The notes: generated by a model not told the origin, from the sequence alone. A stretch of 64,000 bases of DNA from Acidobacteria bacterium 13_1_20CM_3_53_8 (GCA_001920415.1 MNJR01000051.1:1-64000), one strand, 5' to 3'; shown: positions 51,109-61,345, counted from the first letter of the stretch. Numbers and translations: made by a program.

Positions 51109-54100
51109 ATGAGCACCGTACTCGACCCGAACGCCGCCAACCAGAACTCCACGCCGCTTTTCTCCCCTACGCAGCGTAAGGGTAAGGGGCAGCCGCTCGG
51201 ATTGAATGCACGCCGTGTAATCAGCAAGCGGTATTCGCTCAAAGACGCGCAGAGCAATCCGATTGAGGAATGGCCTGATATAGTGCGCCGCGTCGTAGGG
51301 CATGTTTCCGTGGCTGAGCCGGACGCGCAAGGCCGCGACGAATTTTACGCGGCGATGACGGAGATCATGCTTGAACGCGAGTTCGTCCCGAATACGCCTT
51401 GCCTTGTCAACGCCGGAAAGTCTAACGGGCAGTTGGCTGCATGTTTCGTCCTCGAAGTGCCTGATTCAATTTCGGGAATCATGGATCATGCCAAAGCCGC
51501 CGCGACTATTCATCAAACAGGGGGCGGTTGCATCGCAGCGGACGCTCGCGTGTGGACGACCTTTTGTGGGCTTGAGCCGATTGAGGTGCTCTTTAATCGT
51601 GCGACCGCAGACGGGCGTGTGGGCGTCCTTCAAGGTCGCGGCACTACTTACAACGTAGAAGACCTGAATATCAAAACAGTGGCGTTGAATCCACAGACAG
51701 GCGAAAGTGGTTTGCGGCAGGTGACGCACGTATGGAAGTTCGACGTGGCGCAGGAGGATCAGATCGTCGTCAAAACGCGGCAGGGCGTTGAGGTACAAAC
51801 GAGCGCCTGGCATCCATTCATGGTCTTACGCGGAATCGAATTGGTTGCTGTGCGCGCTGACGAAGTGAAGCGGGGCGATATTATTCTAGGCCCAGAACGC
51901 GCGGATGCTTACTGGCCGCATAATGAGTATAGGGCGGTGCGTAGCTATATCGTCAACGAAGAGTTCGGGTGGCTGATAGGTTTCATTCTAGGTGATGGCT
52001 GCTTTGATTACGTGCCGAGTCAAAGGCTGCATCGTCTGCGCCTGTTTTCGGGAAAGACGGATGTGTTAGAGAAGGCGCGCGCTGTGCTGGCGACGCTCGG
52101 CACTGAATTGCGCATCAGTCAAGACAAGCGTGACCTTTATAGTCTGACCACATTCCGACAGGAGATTGTGCATACGCTGTTTGAGGCGTGCGGCCTTGCC
52201 CAGTACGGTGCGAAAGGCGCGCGTATTCGCGTGCCCGAAGTGATCGCCAAGTCGCCCCTTTCCGTTGTCAGAGCATTCATCGCAGGGCTTCTGGACAGCG
52301 ATGGATACGTGGCGAAGGATGGCTCTCCTTCATACTCAACGGAGAGCGAGGAGATGGCGCAGGATTTGGCCGCGCTCTGTTCGCTACTCGGCTATCAACC
52401 GCGCGTACAGGCAAAAGCTCCGCATGGCAAAGGCCGTCATACGATTTACAGTGTGCAGCTTTGCGTACTGCCGCAGGTCAACAATCTAGCAGAAGACTTG
52501 GGCGAGTTTATGGCCTGCTTGATGCGCCGCGAGCGTTTGCGCAGTGAGAGCCGTCGTCAGGATCGTTTGCGTGTGCCGATTGATACTTGGCGCGAACGGC
52601 TGCGAAAACTTGGGCTGGCTTCCACGCGCGGCTCGCAGAATGCTGGAGTATGCGCCGAAGAGTTGGACAAGTGGTCGTGTGATGTGGAAGGACGCTCGAA
52701 CCGTGACGCGCTCAAGCGTATCGGCCAACGCATGATGCAGGCAGGCGACCATGCTGGTGAATTGCTGGCGCGCATTGCTTCCTACGGTCTTGAAGTTGCG
52801 CGCGTGCGGCCTGCGACCGAGCGCAAGGACTATTACGATCTAAGCGTTGCCGACTGGAACACCTATGCTGCTGGAACAAATGGTTTGGTGATGGTTCACA
52901 ACACGGGAATGACTTATGAGTTCCTTCGTCCATCAGGAGCTATGGTCAGTTCTACACGCGGTGTTGCAAGCGGGCCTGTCTCTTTCATGAACATCGTCAA
53001 TCAGGTGACAGATGTTGTGAAGCAGGGCGGCGTTCGTCGCGGCGCGAATATGGGAATGTTGCGATGTCTGGCAGGCGATACGATGATTTCAACTCTTTCA
53101 GGTCGCATCGCCATTAAAGACCTCGTCGGAACGCGCCCTTATCTTTACTGTACAGATGGCGAAAAAGTTTGCATTCGTCAAGCCGTTAAGGTCTTCTGCA
53201 ACGGTGTCAGGGAGACTGTGCGTGTGAAGTTTGATGACGACACTTATCTAGATTGCACGCCAGATCATCTGATTCTACTTGCTGACCGAAAGACCTACCG
53301 TGAAGCCGGTCAGCTGCGCTTCGGCGATTCAGTTGCCGCACTGACCAAGCAGCTTTCCGGCAGGTATCTTAGATTACGAGTGACTGGCTCGCGCCTCAGC
53401 GTTGCGGAACATTTGGCCGTCGCGGAGATGAAGTATGGCATGTACCCGACCGCGCGTGGGCGAGGTAGAAAGGCCACCGACACCATCGTCCATCATATTG
53501 ACCACAACTCGCTCAACAACTTGCCTGAAAATTTGGAGATGGTCTGCTTGCGAGACCACGCGCGACATCATGCAGAAGTTGACGGCATCTTGGCAGCCAA
53601 TCAAGCGCGCATTGCAGCAGAACGCAAGGGCAAGACTTGGGAAGAGTATTACGGTGTAGAGAAGGCGGCTGAATTAAGAGAGAGAAAGTCCAAAGCGATG
53701 ACTGGGCGCGCATCGTGGAATAAAGACTTGCCGACTAATGAATACCGTCGCCATTATCCGGCGGGCTTCAGTAATCAACATAGCCCCGCGCCGAATCATA
53801 AAGTGATTAAGGTCGAACCGCAGGGACGGCAAGATGTCTTCGATATCTCCATGCCGGAATTTCATAACTTCGTCGCCAATGGCGTTTTCGTACATAACTG
53901 TACGCACCCTGATGTGCTTCGCTTCATTCACGCGAAGAACGACCAGCACTCGCTTACTAACTTCAACATCTCTGTCAACGTTACGAATGCTTTCCTGGAT
54001 GCGGTGGATAAGCACGAGTGGTTCCAGCTTGAGTTTGGCGAAGAACCGTGGACTGAGCCGATCTATGATCCTGTGACGGGCAAAGATTATGTCATCTATC

Positions 54101-55869
54101 GTCGTCCTGACAACTCAACCATGACCTTCCGCGACAAGGCCATGTTTGAGGCCGCAGACCTTTCCAACTGCACGATTGAAGAGCCGCCGCATCCCGGCAT
54201 GATTTACGCGCCAGACATTTGGAATCGTATCATTGCTTCGGCGCACAAATACGCTGAGCCGGGCATCTGCTTTATTGATGAGGTTAATCGTCATAATTAC
54301 CTTATGAAATCCATGGGGCCGATTTATGCGAGTAATCCATGCGGCGAGCAGATGCTCCATTCCAACAACTCCTGCAACCTGGGTTCGATTGACGTGGCGA
54401 AGTTTTATGACGAAGAGCACAAGGTTGACTGGGATCGTCTGCGCGAGGTGACGCACTGGTGCGTGCGTTTTCTTGATAACGTGATTGATACGTGCACGTG
54501 GCCGCTTCCAGAAATTGATGACGTGGTGAAACGCACGCGACCCGTAGGACTTGGCATAATGGGCTTCGCAGACCTCTGTCTGAATCTGAAGGTAACATAC
54601 GGTTCGCCCGCCTCTATTGATTTGATGGACGAAGTGATGGGATTCGTCAGGCGCGAGGCGTGGATGGAGAGTTTAAGAATAGGCGCGGAGCGTGGGGCTT
54701 TCCCAGAGCTTGAGCCTAACAAAGAGGCTTATGCGGACTTTCTTTACAATCAGATTGGTGTGCCGCGCGATATAGCACTCACGCCGCGCAATTATGAAGT
54801 GACTACGATTGCGCCTACTGGGACAATCTCTCTTGTGGCGGAAACTTCCAGCGGGATAGAGCCGAATTTCTCTTGGGCTTATGTTCGCACAGACACTTTG
54901 GGCACGCGCACATACGTTCACACGCTTGCGGCTCGCGCGCTCGGCATTGAAGTTGACCAGACGGATCAGGACTCTATTGACCGCGCGGCGGCTTACGTAG
55001 TAGAGCACGAACAGGAGTTGCCGCCTTACTTCATCTCCGCTATGGCTATTAGCGCGCAGCAGCATGTTCATGTATTGGCCGCTGCGCAGCGCAACGTTGA
55101 TAACTCTGTGTCGAAGACTTGCAACGGCGCTGTAAACGATACGGTCGAATCCGTTGACGAGCTTTATCATCTGGCGCGACAGTTGGGCTGCAAGGCGGTG
55201 AGCTACTATCGCGACGGCTCGCGCGAAGGTCAGGTGCTAACGACCATGAAGCGAGAAGAGGAGCCTAAGGGCGAGTTGGCCTGCAACCCTGAAGCGCAAG
55301 TTGAGGCTTTGGACGAGCCTCCAGCCACGCACGAAGATGCTGCTCACTTGACGCAGATGAGCGCAAGAGACGTGGATGACACGGTGCGCATAGAACGCCC
55401 GCGCGAGTTGCGCGGCGCGACATGGCAGATTCCTTTCGACGGACAGAACCTGTACGTCACTGTCAACCACGACGACCTTCACATTCTGGAGGTCTTCGCA
55501 ACCGGGCCAATATCGGGCGGTGTGGGCTTGCTCGCGTCGAAGATGTTGCGCGGCGGGTTCGAGGCCACGGAGGTCGCGCACAGCTTGAACAAGGTGACGG
55601 GCACGCACGCCGTCTGGTTCAACGAAAGATTGTTGACAAGCCCTGAGCAGGCAGTGTCCGAATGCATCATGCTCACCAACCGGCGTCTTCAAGGCCAGCC
55701 CGATTCCGCTCGCGTAGCGGGCAAAATGCAAGCGTCTCAACCGACGGGCGCTGCGAGCGGCATCGTCATGTCCAGCATGATAGGCACTTGCCCAGAATGC
55801 CACGGCCAACTTGAGCACGCATCAGGCTGCGACTTTTGCCGCGATTGTGGTTACTCAAAATGTAAGTAA
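51109..55869 (+). CDS. nrdJ: Adenosylcobalamin-dependent ribonucleotide reductase (class II) with two inteins
   Basis: The precursor has 1586 residues: extein 1 (1-140), intein 1 (141-598), extein 2 (599-652), intein 2 (653-930) and extein 3 (931-1586). The spliced enzyme would have 850 residues, normal for NrdJ. Host motifs are HQTGGG-TGMTYEF across the first splice, RRGANMG before the second, and NPCGEQ with the thiyl-radical Cys1078 (precursor numbering). The C-terminus has a cysteine pair region CPECHG...CRDCGY for zinc. The enzyme makes deoxyribonucleotides with coenzyme B12 without oxygen dependence. A consensus promoter and long leader precede it and a terminator follows. Both inteins must splice for activity. 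Confidence 0.95.
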   Translation: MSTVLDPNAANQNSTPLFSPTQRKGKGQPLGLNARRVISKRYSLKDAQSNPIEEWPDIVRRVVGHVSVAEPDAQGRDEFYAAMTEIMLEREFVPNTPCLVNAGKSNGQLAACFVLEVPDSISGIMDHAKAAATIHQTGGGCIAADARVWTTFCGLEPIEVLFNRATADGRVGVLQGRGTTYNVEDLNIKTVALNPQTGESGLRQVTHVWKFDVAQEDQIVVKTRQGVEVQTSAWHPFMVLRGIELVAVRADEVKRGDIILGPERADAYWPHNEYRAVRSYIVNEEFGWLIGFILGDGCFDYVPSQRLHRLRLFSGKTDVLEKARAVLATLGTELRISQDKRDLYSLTTFRQEIVHTLFEACGLAQYGAKGARIRVPEVIAKSPLSVVRAFIAGLLDSDGYVAKDGSPSYSTESEEMAQDLAALCSLLGYQPRVQAKAPHGKGRHTIYSVQLCVLPQVNNLAEDLGEFMACLMRRERLRSESRRQDRLRVPIDTWRERLRKLGLASTRGSQNAGVCAEELDKWSCDVEGRSNRDALKRIGQRMMQAGDHAGELLARIASYGLEVARVRPATERKDYYDLSVADWNTYAAGTNGLVMVHNTGMTYEFLRPSGAMVSSTRGVASGPVSFMNIVNQVTDVVKQGGVRRGANMGMLRCLAGDTMISTLSGRIAIKDLVGTRPYLYCTDGEKVCIRQAVKVFCNGVRETVRVKFDDDTYLDCTPDHLILLADRKTYREAGQLRFGDSVAALTKQLSGRYLRLRVTGSRLSVAEHLAVAEMKYGMYPTARGRGRKATDTIVHHIDHNSLNNLPENLEMVCLRDHARHHAEVDGILAANQARIAAERKGKTWEEYYGVEKAAELRERKSKAMTGRASWNKDLPTNEYRRHYPAGFSNQHSPAPNHKVIKVEPQGRQDVFDISMPEFHNFVANGVFVHNCTHPDVLRFIHAKNDQHSLTNFNISVNVTNAFLDAVDKHEWFQLEFGEEPWTEPIYDPVTGKDYVIYRRPDNSTMTFRDKAMFEAADLSNCTIEEPPHPGMIYAPDIWNRIIASAHKYAEPGICFIDEVNRHNYLMKSMGPIYASNPCGEQMLHSNNSCNLGSIDVAKFYDEEHKVDWDRLREVTHWCVRFLDNVIDTCTWPLPEIDDVVKRTRPVGLGIMGFADLCLNLKVTYGSPASIDLMDEVMGFVRREAWMESLRIGAERGAFPELEPNKEAYADFLYNQIGVPRDIALTPRNYEVTTIAPTGTISLVAETSSGIEPNFSWAYVRTDTLGTRTYVHTLAARALGIEVDQTDQDSIDRAAAYVVEHEQELPPYFISAMAISAQQHVHVLAAAQRNVDNSVSKTCNGAVNDTVESVDELYHLARQLGCKAVSYYRDGSREGQVLTTMKREEEPKGELACNPEAQVEALDEPPATHEDAAHLTQMSARDVDDTVRIERPRELRGATWQIPFDGQNLYVTVNHDDLHILEVFATGPISGGVGLLASKMLRGGFEATEVAHSLNKVTGTHAVWFNERLLTSPEQAVSECIMLTNRRLQGQPDSARVAGKMQASQPTGAASGIVMSSMIGTCPECHGQLEHASGCDFCRDCGYSKCK
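51529..52902 (+). mobile_element. Intein 1 of NrdJ, LAGLIDADG type
   Basis: 458 residues (141-598). It begins with Cys (CIAADARVW) after HQTGGG and ends VMVHN before Thr, so the nucleophile of the second splice step would be Thr. The B-block TSAWHPF is present. Two homing-endonuclease motifs are visible: LIGFILGDG (about 289-297) and [11 protein letters not shown] (390-400). All splice residues are intact. It is an active-looking, full-length homing element in a conserved nucleotide-binding loop of the host. Confidence 0.92.
53065..53898 (+). mobile_element. Intein 2 of NrdJ, HNH type
   Basis: 278 residues (653-930). It begins [10 protein letters not shown] after ANMGMLR and ends NGVFVHN before Cys of CTHPDVLRF. 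The B-block CTPDHLILL is present. The middle carries an HNH endonuclease ([19 protein letters not shown], from about residue 794), not LAGLIDADG. It lies only 54 residues after intein 1, and its terminal residues are all intact. Confidence 0.92.
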
Positions 55870-55894
55870 GCAAAGAACTGTAAAAATTTCTTCT

Positions 55895-55933
55895 GACCGC
55901 CTGCGTTAGTGAAATCTGCGCGGGCGGTTTTTT
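55895..55933 (+). terminator. Rho-independent terminator of nrdJ
   Basis: ACCGCC (from 55896) pairs with GGCGGT (55923-55928), with inner TGCG pairing, and TTTTTT follows. It lies 26 bases after the stop codon. Confidence 0.85.
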
Positions 55934-55945
55934 AATTGAATCCAA

Positions 55946-56104
55946 GTCAGTACCGCCTGCGATAGCGGGCGGGGGGACAAAGGGATGAGGGATGAGTAAG
56001 ATAAAGTCAATTGCATGTTGACGCTTCCACTCCTTCTTATTCATCCCTCCGCCCTCATCCCTCATCCCTTCAATCGCCCGCCCGCTACCGCAGGCGGTAC
56101 TGAC
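55946..56104. repeat. Nested palindrome: family C outer arms around family H copy 2
   Basis: The family C arms lie at 55946-55973 and 56077-56104 (one mismatch, GCGATAGCG on the left). Inside is AAGGGATGAGGGATGAG facing CTCATCCCTCATCCCTT, with the same ACTCCTTCTTATTCATCCC loop side as copy 1. Confidence 0.9.
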
Positions 56105-56192
56105 TTGTTTGCTAACACTCAGCCCGAATTTGCACTAAAATGAGAAATCGTTTCAATGATTTCAGAGAATCTTCTTCTTAGAATTGCCCGAA

Positions 56193-57488
56193 ATGTCTAG
56201 TCCCGTTCCTGTCCCCTCGCCGCTTGAAAATGAGAGCGCACACGCGTCGCGCCGCTCCTCGTTTTCGGCGCTACGGCACAGAGATTTCCGGCTACTGTGG
56301 ATGGGCCAGATCGTCTCTGTGACCGGGACACAGATGCAGCTCGTAGCGATTAACTGGCACATCTATCTCTTGACGAAATCGCCGCTCGCGCTAGGATTAG
56401 TCGGCTTAGTGCGTGTAGTGCCGATCATACTGTGTTCGCTGGTGGGCGGCGTGGTGGCTGATGCGGTAAATCGAAAGCACCTGATGTATGTGACGCAGGC
56501 GGTGGCGATGCTGAGCGCGCTTGCGCTTGCCGCTGTGACGGCATTGGGGCTTGAAAGCGTTTGGCCCATCTACCTGCTGACGGCTATGAGCAGCGCGGCG
56601 TTCGCTTTCGATAATCCTGCGCGCCAGGCGCTGCTGCCTTCGCTTGTGCCCGCGCGTGATTTCGCCAACGCAGTCAGCCTCGGCCTCATAGCTTTTCACA
56701 CGGCGACAATCTGCGGCCCTGCGCTAGCGGGTCTTATACTGGGGTCGCGCGGCGGCCCCGCGCTTGTTTACGCGCTCAACGCCGCGTCGTTCCTGGCTGT
56801 TATCGTCGCACTTTTTCTGATGAGAACAAGCGGTCAAGTGGAAAGGGGAGCGAGCGAGGTCGCGCGTTTCAGCTTTGGCGCGCTCAGTGAGGGACTGCGG
56901 TTTGTGTGGCGAACGCCCATTATTGTTCAGACGATGACGCTCGATTTCATAGCGACGTTTTTCGCGTCGGCCTCTGCGCTGCTGCCAATCTTCGCGGCGG
57001 AAGTCCTGCACGTTGACGCGCGCTGGTACGGCGTGCTGGCCGCGTCGCCTGCCACCGGGTCTGTGCTGACAGCACTGGTGCTCGCGCGCATAGGGCAATT
57101 GCGAAGAGAAGGCAAACTGGTCGTCGTCTCAATCGCTATCTACGGCGGGGCAACTGTAGAGTTCGGCATTTCAAGAATCTTCTGGCTCTCCGTTCTCATG
57201 CTTGCCATCACGGGCGCGGCTGACACTGTGAGCACAGTTCTGAGGCAGACCATCAGGCAACTTGCTACGCCGGACAATTTGCGCGGTCGCATGACATCAA
57301 TCAACATGATCTTCTTCATGGGCGGCCCGCAGTTGGGCGAACTTGAGGCTGGCGTTGTCGCGCGACTCCTTGGTACTCCGCTCTCGGTCGTGACCGGCGG
57401 ACTCGGCTGCCTCATAGCCGTCGCCATCACCGCGCTGAAAGCTAAAAGCCTCTTGAGATATGAAGGCGAGAAGGAAAGGCAAAGTTAG
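56193..57488 (+). CDS. MFS transporter, EntS-like group
   Basis: About 431 residues from the ATG at 56193 (a TTG at 56184 is also in frame). A disordered start of about 25 residues is followed by 11-12 membrane spans. The sequence FSALRHRDFRLLWMGQIVSVTG and FDNPARQALLPSLVPARDF are characteristic of MFS_3 carriers such as EntS. They export siderophores or drugs. No siderophore genes lie near. A related but damaged carrier is found at 63137. Confidence 0.88.
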   Translation: MSSPVPVPSPLENESAHASRRSSFSALRHRDFRLLWMGQIVSVTGTQMQLVAINWHIYLLTKSPLALGLVGLVRVVPIILCSLVGGVVADAVNRKHLMYVTQAVAMLSALALAAVTALGLESVWPIYLLTAMSSAAFAFDNPARQALLPSLVPARDFANAVSLGLIAFHTATICGPALAGLILGSRGGPALVYALNAASFLAVIVALFLMRTSGQVERGASEVARFSFGALSEGLRFVWRTPIIVQTMTLDFIATFFASASALLPIFAAEVLHVDARWYGVLAASPATGSVLTALVLARIGQLRREGKLVVVSIAIYGGATVEFGISRIFWLSVLMLAITGAADTVSTVLRQTIRQLATPDNLRGRMTSINMIFFMGGPQLGELEAGVVARLLGTPLSVVTGGLGCLIAVAITALKAKSLLRYEGEKERQS

Positions 57489-57489
57489 G

Positions 57490-57590
57490 ACGGGACACGG
57501 TGACGCGGAGACCGAGGCGAGAAAAGCTGCTTTCGTCTTACTCTTTCGCCTCGGTCTCCTCGGTCGCCCACTCTCCGCGTCTCTTCTTCA
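57490..57590. repeat. Long palindrome, family E copy 3
   Basis: GACACGGTGACGCGGAGACC faces TCTCCGCGTCTCTTC with intermediate GGTCTCCTCGGTCG words. It follows the MFS stop directly. Confidence 0.8.
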
Positions 57591-57672
57591 CTTTTGCCTT
57601 ACTAGAAATGAGCGTGTACCATTCGGAGTGGTTGAGTGTAAGGCCATATTTTTCTTAAATGTTTCGGAAGAT

Positions 57673-57987
57673 ATGTTTGAGACGCCCAGACAGAACGAGC
57701 GAGTGCAGTTGCCTCTTGAAGTGCGCTGGCATGGTCTGTCTGGAAAGCACAGCGCGCGCACGAGCGATATAAGTTTAGGCGGTTGCTACATAGAATCTAT
57801 GGCGCAGGTGACCGACGGCGAGCGTATACTTTTTGAGATTCAACTGCCGTCGGGGCGCTGGATACCTCTGAGCGGATACGTCGCGCACCATCATCAAGGT
57901 TTAGGATTCGGTATACGCTTCTCGCTCCTTTCGGATATGGTCACGAAGATGCTCGAAGAGGCGATTGAAGCGATGCGGCTTCGCTGA
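57673..57987 (+). CDS. PilZ domain protein
   Basis: About 104 residues from the ATG at 57673; the upstream frame runs through a palindrome and is not protein-like. The PilZ c-di-GMP motifs are visible: RQNERVQLPLEV near residue 6 and TSDISLGGCYIES near 33-45 (DxSxxG). The rest matches the family beta barrel (GLGFGIRFS). It should bind cyclic di-GMP as a one-domain adaptor. The next gene begins 34 bases later and may be its partner. It is the intact counterpart of the broken PilZ gene at 11.2 kb. Confidence 0.88.
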   Translation: MFETPRQNERVQLPLEVRWHGLSGKHSARTSDISLGGCYIESMAQVTDGERILFEIQLPSGRWIPLSGYVAHHHQGLGFGIRFSLLSDMVTKMLEEAIEAMRLR

Positions 57988-58021
57988 AAAGTTTCCGCCA
58001 GACGCGCTCGCGCTTGAGACA

Positions 58022-58477
58022 ATGGACTTCGAGTGGACACAGCAGGAGACGGATACTTATCAGGATCACGTCATTGAGCACGTGAAGGGTACGACCGTGC
58101 TAGGCTATTTCGTGGCGGACGAGGCTATACATCTTCTGCTTGACATAGGCTTCATCCTGACCATTTACGCTGACGCTCAGATGGCGCTAGCCCTACAGTC
58201 TGTCTGCGTCTCAGGGCTTGCGCTGGAAGGCTACGTTAAGGCTGAACTGCTGAATGATATTCAGCTATTGCATGACGAAGGGCGCAGCGTTGAAGGTCTT
58301 GCCTTGATGACGCCCGCGCCCGCCGATTGTCTGATAACTGAAATTAGTCTCTACGCGCTGGACGAGCGCCGCCGCATTCTGCTCACGGGCGAAGATGAGA
58401 GTCTTCTGATTGAGACTTCGCTGGGCGAGGGCGAAATCAGCGTAGAGAGTTTCAAGTTCGCTGCCGACACCATGTAG
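58022..58477 (+). CDS. Protein of unknown function downstream of PilZ
   Basis: About 151 residues from the ATG at 58022; an in-frame ATG at 57965 would overlap the PilZ gene. The protein is soluble and acidic, with mixed helix and strand (HLLLDIGFILTIYADAQMAL). No family or catalytic motif is recognised. Its close position after PilZ suggests a shared transcript. Confidence 0.6.
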   Translation: MDFEWTQQETDTYQDHVIEHVKGTTVLGYFVADEAIHLLLDIGFILTIYADAQMALALQSVCVSGLALEGYVKAELLNDIQLLHDEGRSVEGLALMTPAPADCLITEISLYALDERRRILLTGEDESLLIETSLGEGEISVESFKFAADTM

Positions 58478-58506
58478 CGTTCAAGCGGAAAGGAGTTTCG
58501 TTAAAA

Positions 58507-58815
58507 ATGGTCTCTGTGCGAAGCGCTTTCATCACTACAAACGGGTCAGTACCGCCTGCGGTAGCGGGCGGGTCGTTGTCGCTGTGCGACTTGCTTGCTA
58601 TCTCAAAACGCTACCCGCCCGCTACCGCAGGCGGTACTGACTCGATGCTTTCTGCCAGTGAATCACCAAAGCGCGAAGGGGAAGAAGATGCTCTCGAAAA
58701 AGCTGCGCGCAAAGAACGCGAGTACGTTAAGGCGCGTTTGCACGAAGAGTTGAAGCGCGAGCCTACGGAAGATGAAGTGAACGAATGGCTGCGCGAACAG
58801 ACGGAAGGATATTGA
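58507..58815 (+). CDS. Small charged protein whose N-terminal coding region contains a family C palindrome
   Basis: 102 residues from the ATG at 58507, which has AAGGAG about 10 bases upstream. Residues about 13-46 are encoded by a family C palindrome (SVPPAVAGG... and PPATAGGTD). The remainder, from Met47 at 58645, is strongly charged helix (ALEKAARKEREYVKARLHEE). If the palindrome is an insertion, the original protein was about 65 residues. Alternatively translation begins at 58645, but no ribosome site is seen there. The function is unknown. Confidence 0.55.
   Translation: MVSVRSAFITTNGSVPPAVAGGSLSLCDLLAISKRYPPATAGGTDSMLSASESPKREGEEDALEKAARKEREYVKARLHEELKREPTEDEVNEWLREQTEGY
58545..58641. 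repeat. Family C palindrome inside a coding region
   Basis: The exact 28-base arms are at 58545-58572 and 58614-58641, with a loop of 41 bases. The length and phase keep the frame of the surrounding gene open. Confidence 0.9.
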
Positions 58816-58923
58816 AAAGGTAAAAGTAAAAAGGCAAAAGTAAAAAGTTAGGACAAAAGCACTTTTAATAAAAAGAATGGTTTCAGCCTTCCTTTTGCCT
58901 TTTTACTTTTACCTTTTGCCTTT
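58816..58923. repeat. Long palindrome, family B copy 5
   Basis: AAAGGTAAAAGTAAAAAGGC and onward pair with GCCTTTTTACTTTTACCTTT and onward. It fills the whole gap between two convergent genes (stops at 58815 and 58926), so it could serve as a two-way terminator. Confidence 0.88.
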
Positions 58924-58925
58924 GA

Positions 58926-59546
58926 CTATTGCGAGGGGGTGACAGCAATCTCGTTATCAATTGCCTTCACGCCTTTGACACTTCTCACCAGCCGCTCGGC
59001 CTGTTGCTTCAATGCATCGGACGAGACTGTTCCGGTCAGCGTAACTTTCCCGTCAATCACAATTGCGGTCAGCCCCAGTTGTCCTAGCGTCTGATCCTGC
59101 GAAAGCTTGCGATCAAGCGCAGTCTGAATCGCCGAGTCGTCCGTTCCATTCGTAGCGCTTGTCCCTGAAGTTGTCGTCGAAGACGAGGTTGCCGGTGGTG
59201 CGACGACAATGGGCGCAGGCTGCGTTGTCGGCGGAGCCTGCACTATCACTGGCTGTTGCTGTGGCAAAGGCGCGGGCGGTTGAATTACGACCGGCTGCTG
59301 CGCCGCTGGCTGCGGGTTAACGGGCTGCGTTGTGCTTACAGTAGTCGTGTCCTGCCGACCGTTCATCAAAAATAGAAACAGGATGGTGCATAGCGCGACC
59401 GTAGCAACGACTATGGCCGCGACCACTCCCGTAGAGATTCCGTTACGCTCAGGCGCGCGGTCGTAGTGGCTGTGAACCTCTTCGCGCCGCGCCGTTGGCG
59501 TCTCGACAACAATACGACTCCTTTTCTGTCCTTCATCGTAAGCCAT
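58926..59546 (-). CDS. Membrane-anchored BON domain protein
   Basis: 206 residues. A cytoplasmic start of about 38 residues is followed by one membrane span (VVAAIVVATVALCTILFLFL). A long Pro/Gln/Thr-rich linker (about 65-135) comes next. The C-terminal BON domain (about 140-203) reads QTALDRKLSQDQTLGQLGLT, then IDGKVTLTGTV and VKGVKAIDNEIAV. BON domains bind membranes or other envelope parts. AGGAGAG precedes the start codon. The adjacent glycine-zipper gene on the same strand also encodes an envelope protein. Confidence 0.88.
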   Translation of the reverse strand: MAYDEGQKRSRIVVETPTARREEVHSHYDRAPERNGISTGVVAAIVVATVALCTILFLFLMNGRQDTTTVSTTQPVNPQPAAQQPVVIQPPAPLPQQQPVIVQAPPTTQPAPIVVAPPATSSSTTTSGTSATNGTDDSAIQTALDRKLSQDQTLGQLGLTAIVIDGKVTLTGTVSSDALKQQAERLVRSVKGVKAIDNEIAVTPSQ

Positions 59547-59670
59547 AAATTTTTCTCTCCTGCGAGTAAGAAACTTTTTAATCAGGCGCGCGAGCGCTAA
59601 TGCGATTGAAGAAAAGGTGGCCGTACTCCTGGCCGACCACCCTTACTTTCGTACGAACCAGCTTGCCCGG

Positions 59671-60066
59671 CTAGTAACGACGCCTGTAGTGGCGGCTCTT
59701 CTTCGTGTAGATGTAGGAGCCTACAGCGCCTGTGGCAGCGCCAATGGCCGCGCCGCGACCGTGACCGCCTACGCCAGCGCCCAGAAGCGCGCCGCTTGCA
59801 ACAGTCCCAATCCTGCGGTTGCTACGTTTGAAGTGACGACGCGCCGCCCCTCTGTTCATAGCATAAAGTCCGGCAGCGCCAGCGCCTATGGCCGCGCCTC
59901 TGCCGTGACCAATCGCCGCGCCTGCCAGAGCGCCACCGCCAACAATCGCGGCAGTGCGCGCCTTACGCCCGAAGCGCGAGCGGTGACGACGATCCTGCGC
60001 AGAAACGGGCACAAGGCTAGTGACGAAGAGCACCAGACAGAGCAGTAATAAAGCAAATTTTCTCAT
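59671..60066 (-). CDS. Secreted glycine-zipper protein
   Basis: 131 residues with a signal peptide (residues 1-23, ending PVSAQ). Two Gly/Ala-rich segments (GGGALAGAAIGHGRGAAIGA at about 43-66, and LLGAGVGGHGRGAAIGAATG at about 94-115) have the GxxxG pattern of glycine-zipper domains. Basic stretches separate and end them. Such proteins associate with the outer membrane or its peptidoglycan. AAGGAGA lies about 8 bases upstream. The two repeats look like an internal duplication. Confidence 0.78.
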   Translation of the reverse strand: MRKFALLLLCLVLFVTSLVPVSAQDRRHRSRFGRKARTAAIVGGGALAGAAIGHGRGAAIGAGAAGLYAMNRGAARRHFKRSNRRIGTVASGALLGAGVGGHGRGAAIGAATGAVGSYIYTKKSRHYRRRY

Positions 60067-60280
60067 CGTTCATTCTCCTTCAAGATTGATCTCGTCCTGA
60101 AATCGTATTCTGGGAGAGAGCCTATCTCATACCGAATGAGAATTGAGCAAATGTTATTCCGCACAATATGAAAAAGACGGGGCAGGAAAAACCCGTAATT
60201 ATCAGAGCTTTATGCAATGGTCGGCGCATTCGCCCAGAAAGCGCAAGCGCACGATTCAAGAATCGTCGCGTATGTATTTA

Positions 60281-60385
60281 AGGCAAAAGGTAAAAGTAAA
60301 AAGGCAAAAGTGAGGGGAAGCCAATCTTTTAATTAAAAGTGGTTTCCGCCTTCCTTTTGCCTTTTTACTTTTACCTTTTGCCTTT
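60281..60385. repeat. Long palindrome, family B copy 6
   Basis: AGGCAAAAGGTAAAAGTAAA and AAGGCAAAAG face CCTTTTTACTTTTACC and TTGCCTTTCTT. It lies in the 334-base gap between divergent genes, immediately before the histone-deacetylase-like gene. Nothing else is recognised in that gap. Confidence 0.88.
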
Positions 60386-60400
60386 CTTATAATCGTTCGC

Positions 60401-61345
60401 ATGACGACGGCGATCATTCATCATCCAGTTTTCTTCGATCACGATACAGGCTCAGGCCACCCGGAAACTCCGCAACGTTACGCGGTCATTCTTGACGCTC
60501 TGCGCAAAGACGCAGAGCTTTGGCCCAAACTTCTTGAGATTGAGGCTGGCGTTGCTCCGCGCGGCGACGTGCAGTCGTGCCACTCTTCACAGATGTACAA
60601 GACGGTGGAGCGCGCCGTGAGCGAAGGGCTAGGCTTCCTTGATGCGGACACGACCGTCAGCTTGCGCTCGCTCGAAGCAGCGCTCAGGTGCGCGGGCGGC
60701 GCGTGCCGCGCAGTTGATGCCGTGATGAAAGGCGAGGCGCAAAACGCTTTTCTTCCGCTCAGACCTCCCGGTCATCATGCGACCGCAGACCGTTCTATGG
60801 GATTTTGTCTCTTCAACAACGTGGCGGTCGCGGCTCGTTACGCGCAGAGGAATTATCCAGAGATCGAGCGTGTCGCAGTAGTTGATTGGGACGTGCATCA
60901 CGGCAACGGGACACAGGGGATTTTTTATGACGACCCATCGGTCTTCTTCTTCTCTATGCACCAGTACCCTTGGTATCCGGGCACAGGTTCCAGGGGCGAA
61001 ACGGGCACTGGGCGCGGTCGCGGTTTCACATTGAATGTGCCTGTGCGCGCAGCGACCAGAGCAAATGATCAGCGGCGCATGTTCGATGCGGCGTTAGAAG
61101 AGATTGAGACGAAATTCAGACCTGACTTCATCTTCATCTCTGCCGGCTTCGATGCGCACGAGGGCGACCCGTTGGGCCAACTCAGGCTCGAAGATGAAGA
61201 CTTCGTATTGATGACCCGCGTTGTTAAAGAGTGGGCGGCACGCGCCTGCGAGGGCCGAATCGTCTCATGCCTCGAAGGTGGCTACAACTTGAGCACATTG
61301 GGCCAAACGGTTCGCGCGCACGTGGCGGAATTGAGTAAGAAGTAA
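60401..61345 (+). CDS. Histone deacetylase-family amidohydrolase
   Basis: 314 residues. The zinc and catalytic motifs of the arginase/deacetylase fold are visible: GSGHPETPQRY near the start, RPPGHHAT (catalytic His pair, about 120-128), VVDWDVHHGNGTQ (metal-binding Asp and His, about 162-174), and GFDAHEGDPL with a further Asp at about 246-255. Bacterial members remove acyl groups from polyamines or small metabolites rather than from histones. No acetoin or polyamine genes lie near. The stop codon lies within a palindrome. Confidence 0.93.
   Translation: MTTAIIHHPVFFDHDTGSGHPETPQRYAVILDALRKDAELWPKLLEIEAGVAPRGDVQSCHSSQMYKTVERAVSEGLGFLDADTTVSLRSLEAALRCAGGACRAVDAVMKGEAQNAFLPLRPPGHHATADRSMGFCLFNNVAVAARYAQRNYPEIERVAVVDWDVHHGNGTQGIFYDDPSVFFFSMHQYPWYPGTGSRGETGTGRGRGFTLNVPVRAATRANDQRRMFDAALEEIETKFRPDFIFISAGFDAHEGDPLGQLRLEDEDFVLMTRVVKEWAARACEGRIVSCLEGGYNLSTLGQTVRAHVAELSKK

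Noticed and set aside
59617-60048. Plus-strand open frame of 143 codons
   Set aside because: It is antisense to the glycine-zipper gene, which has a signal peptide and a ribosome site. The plus-strand product has no protein character.
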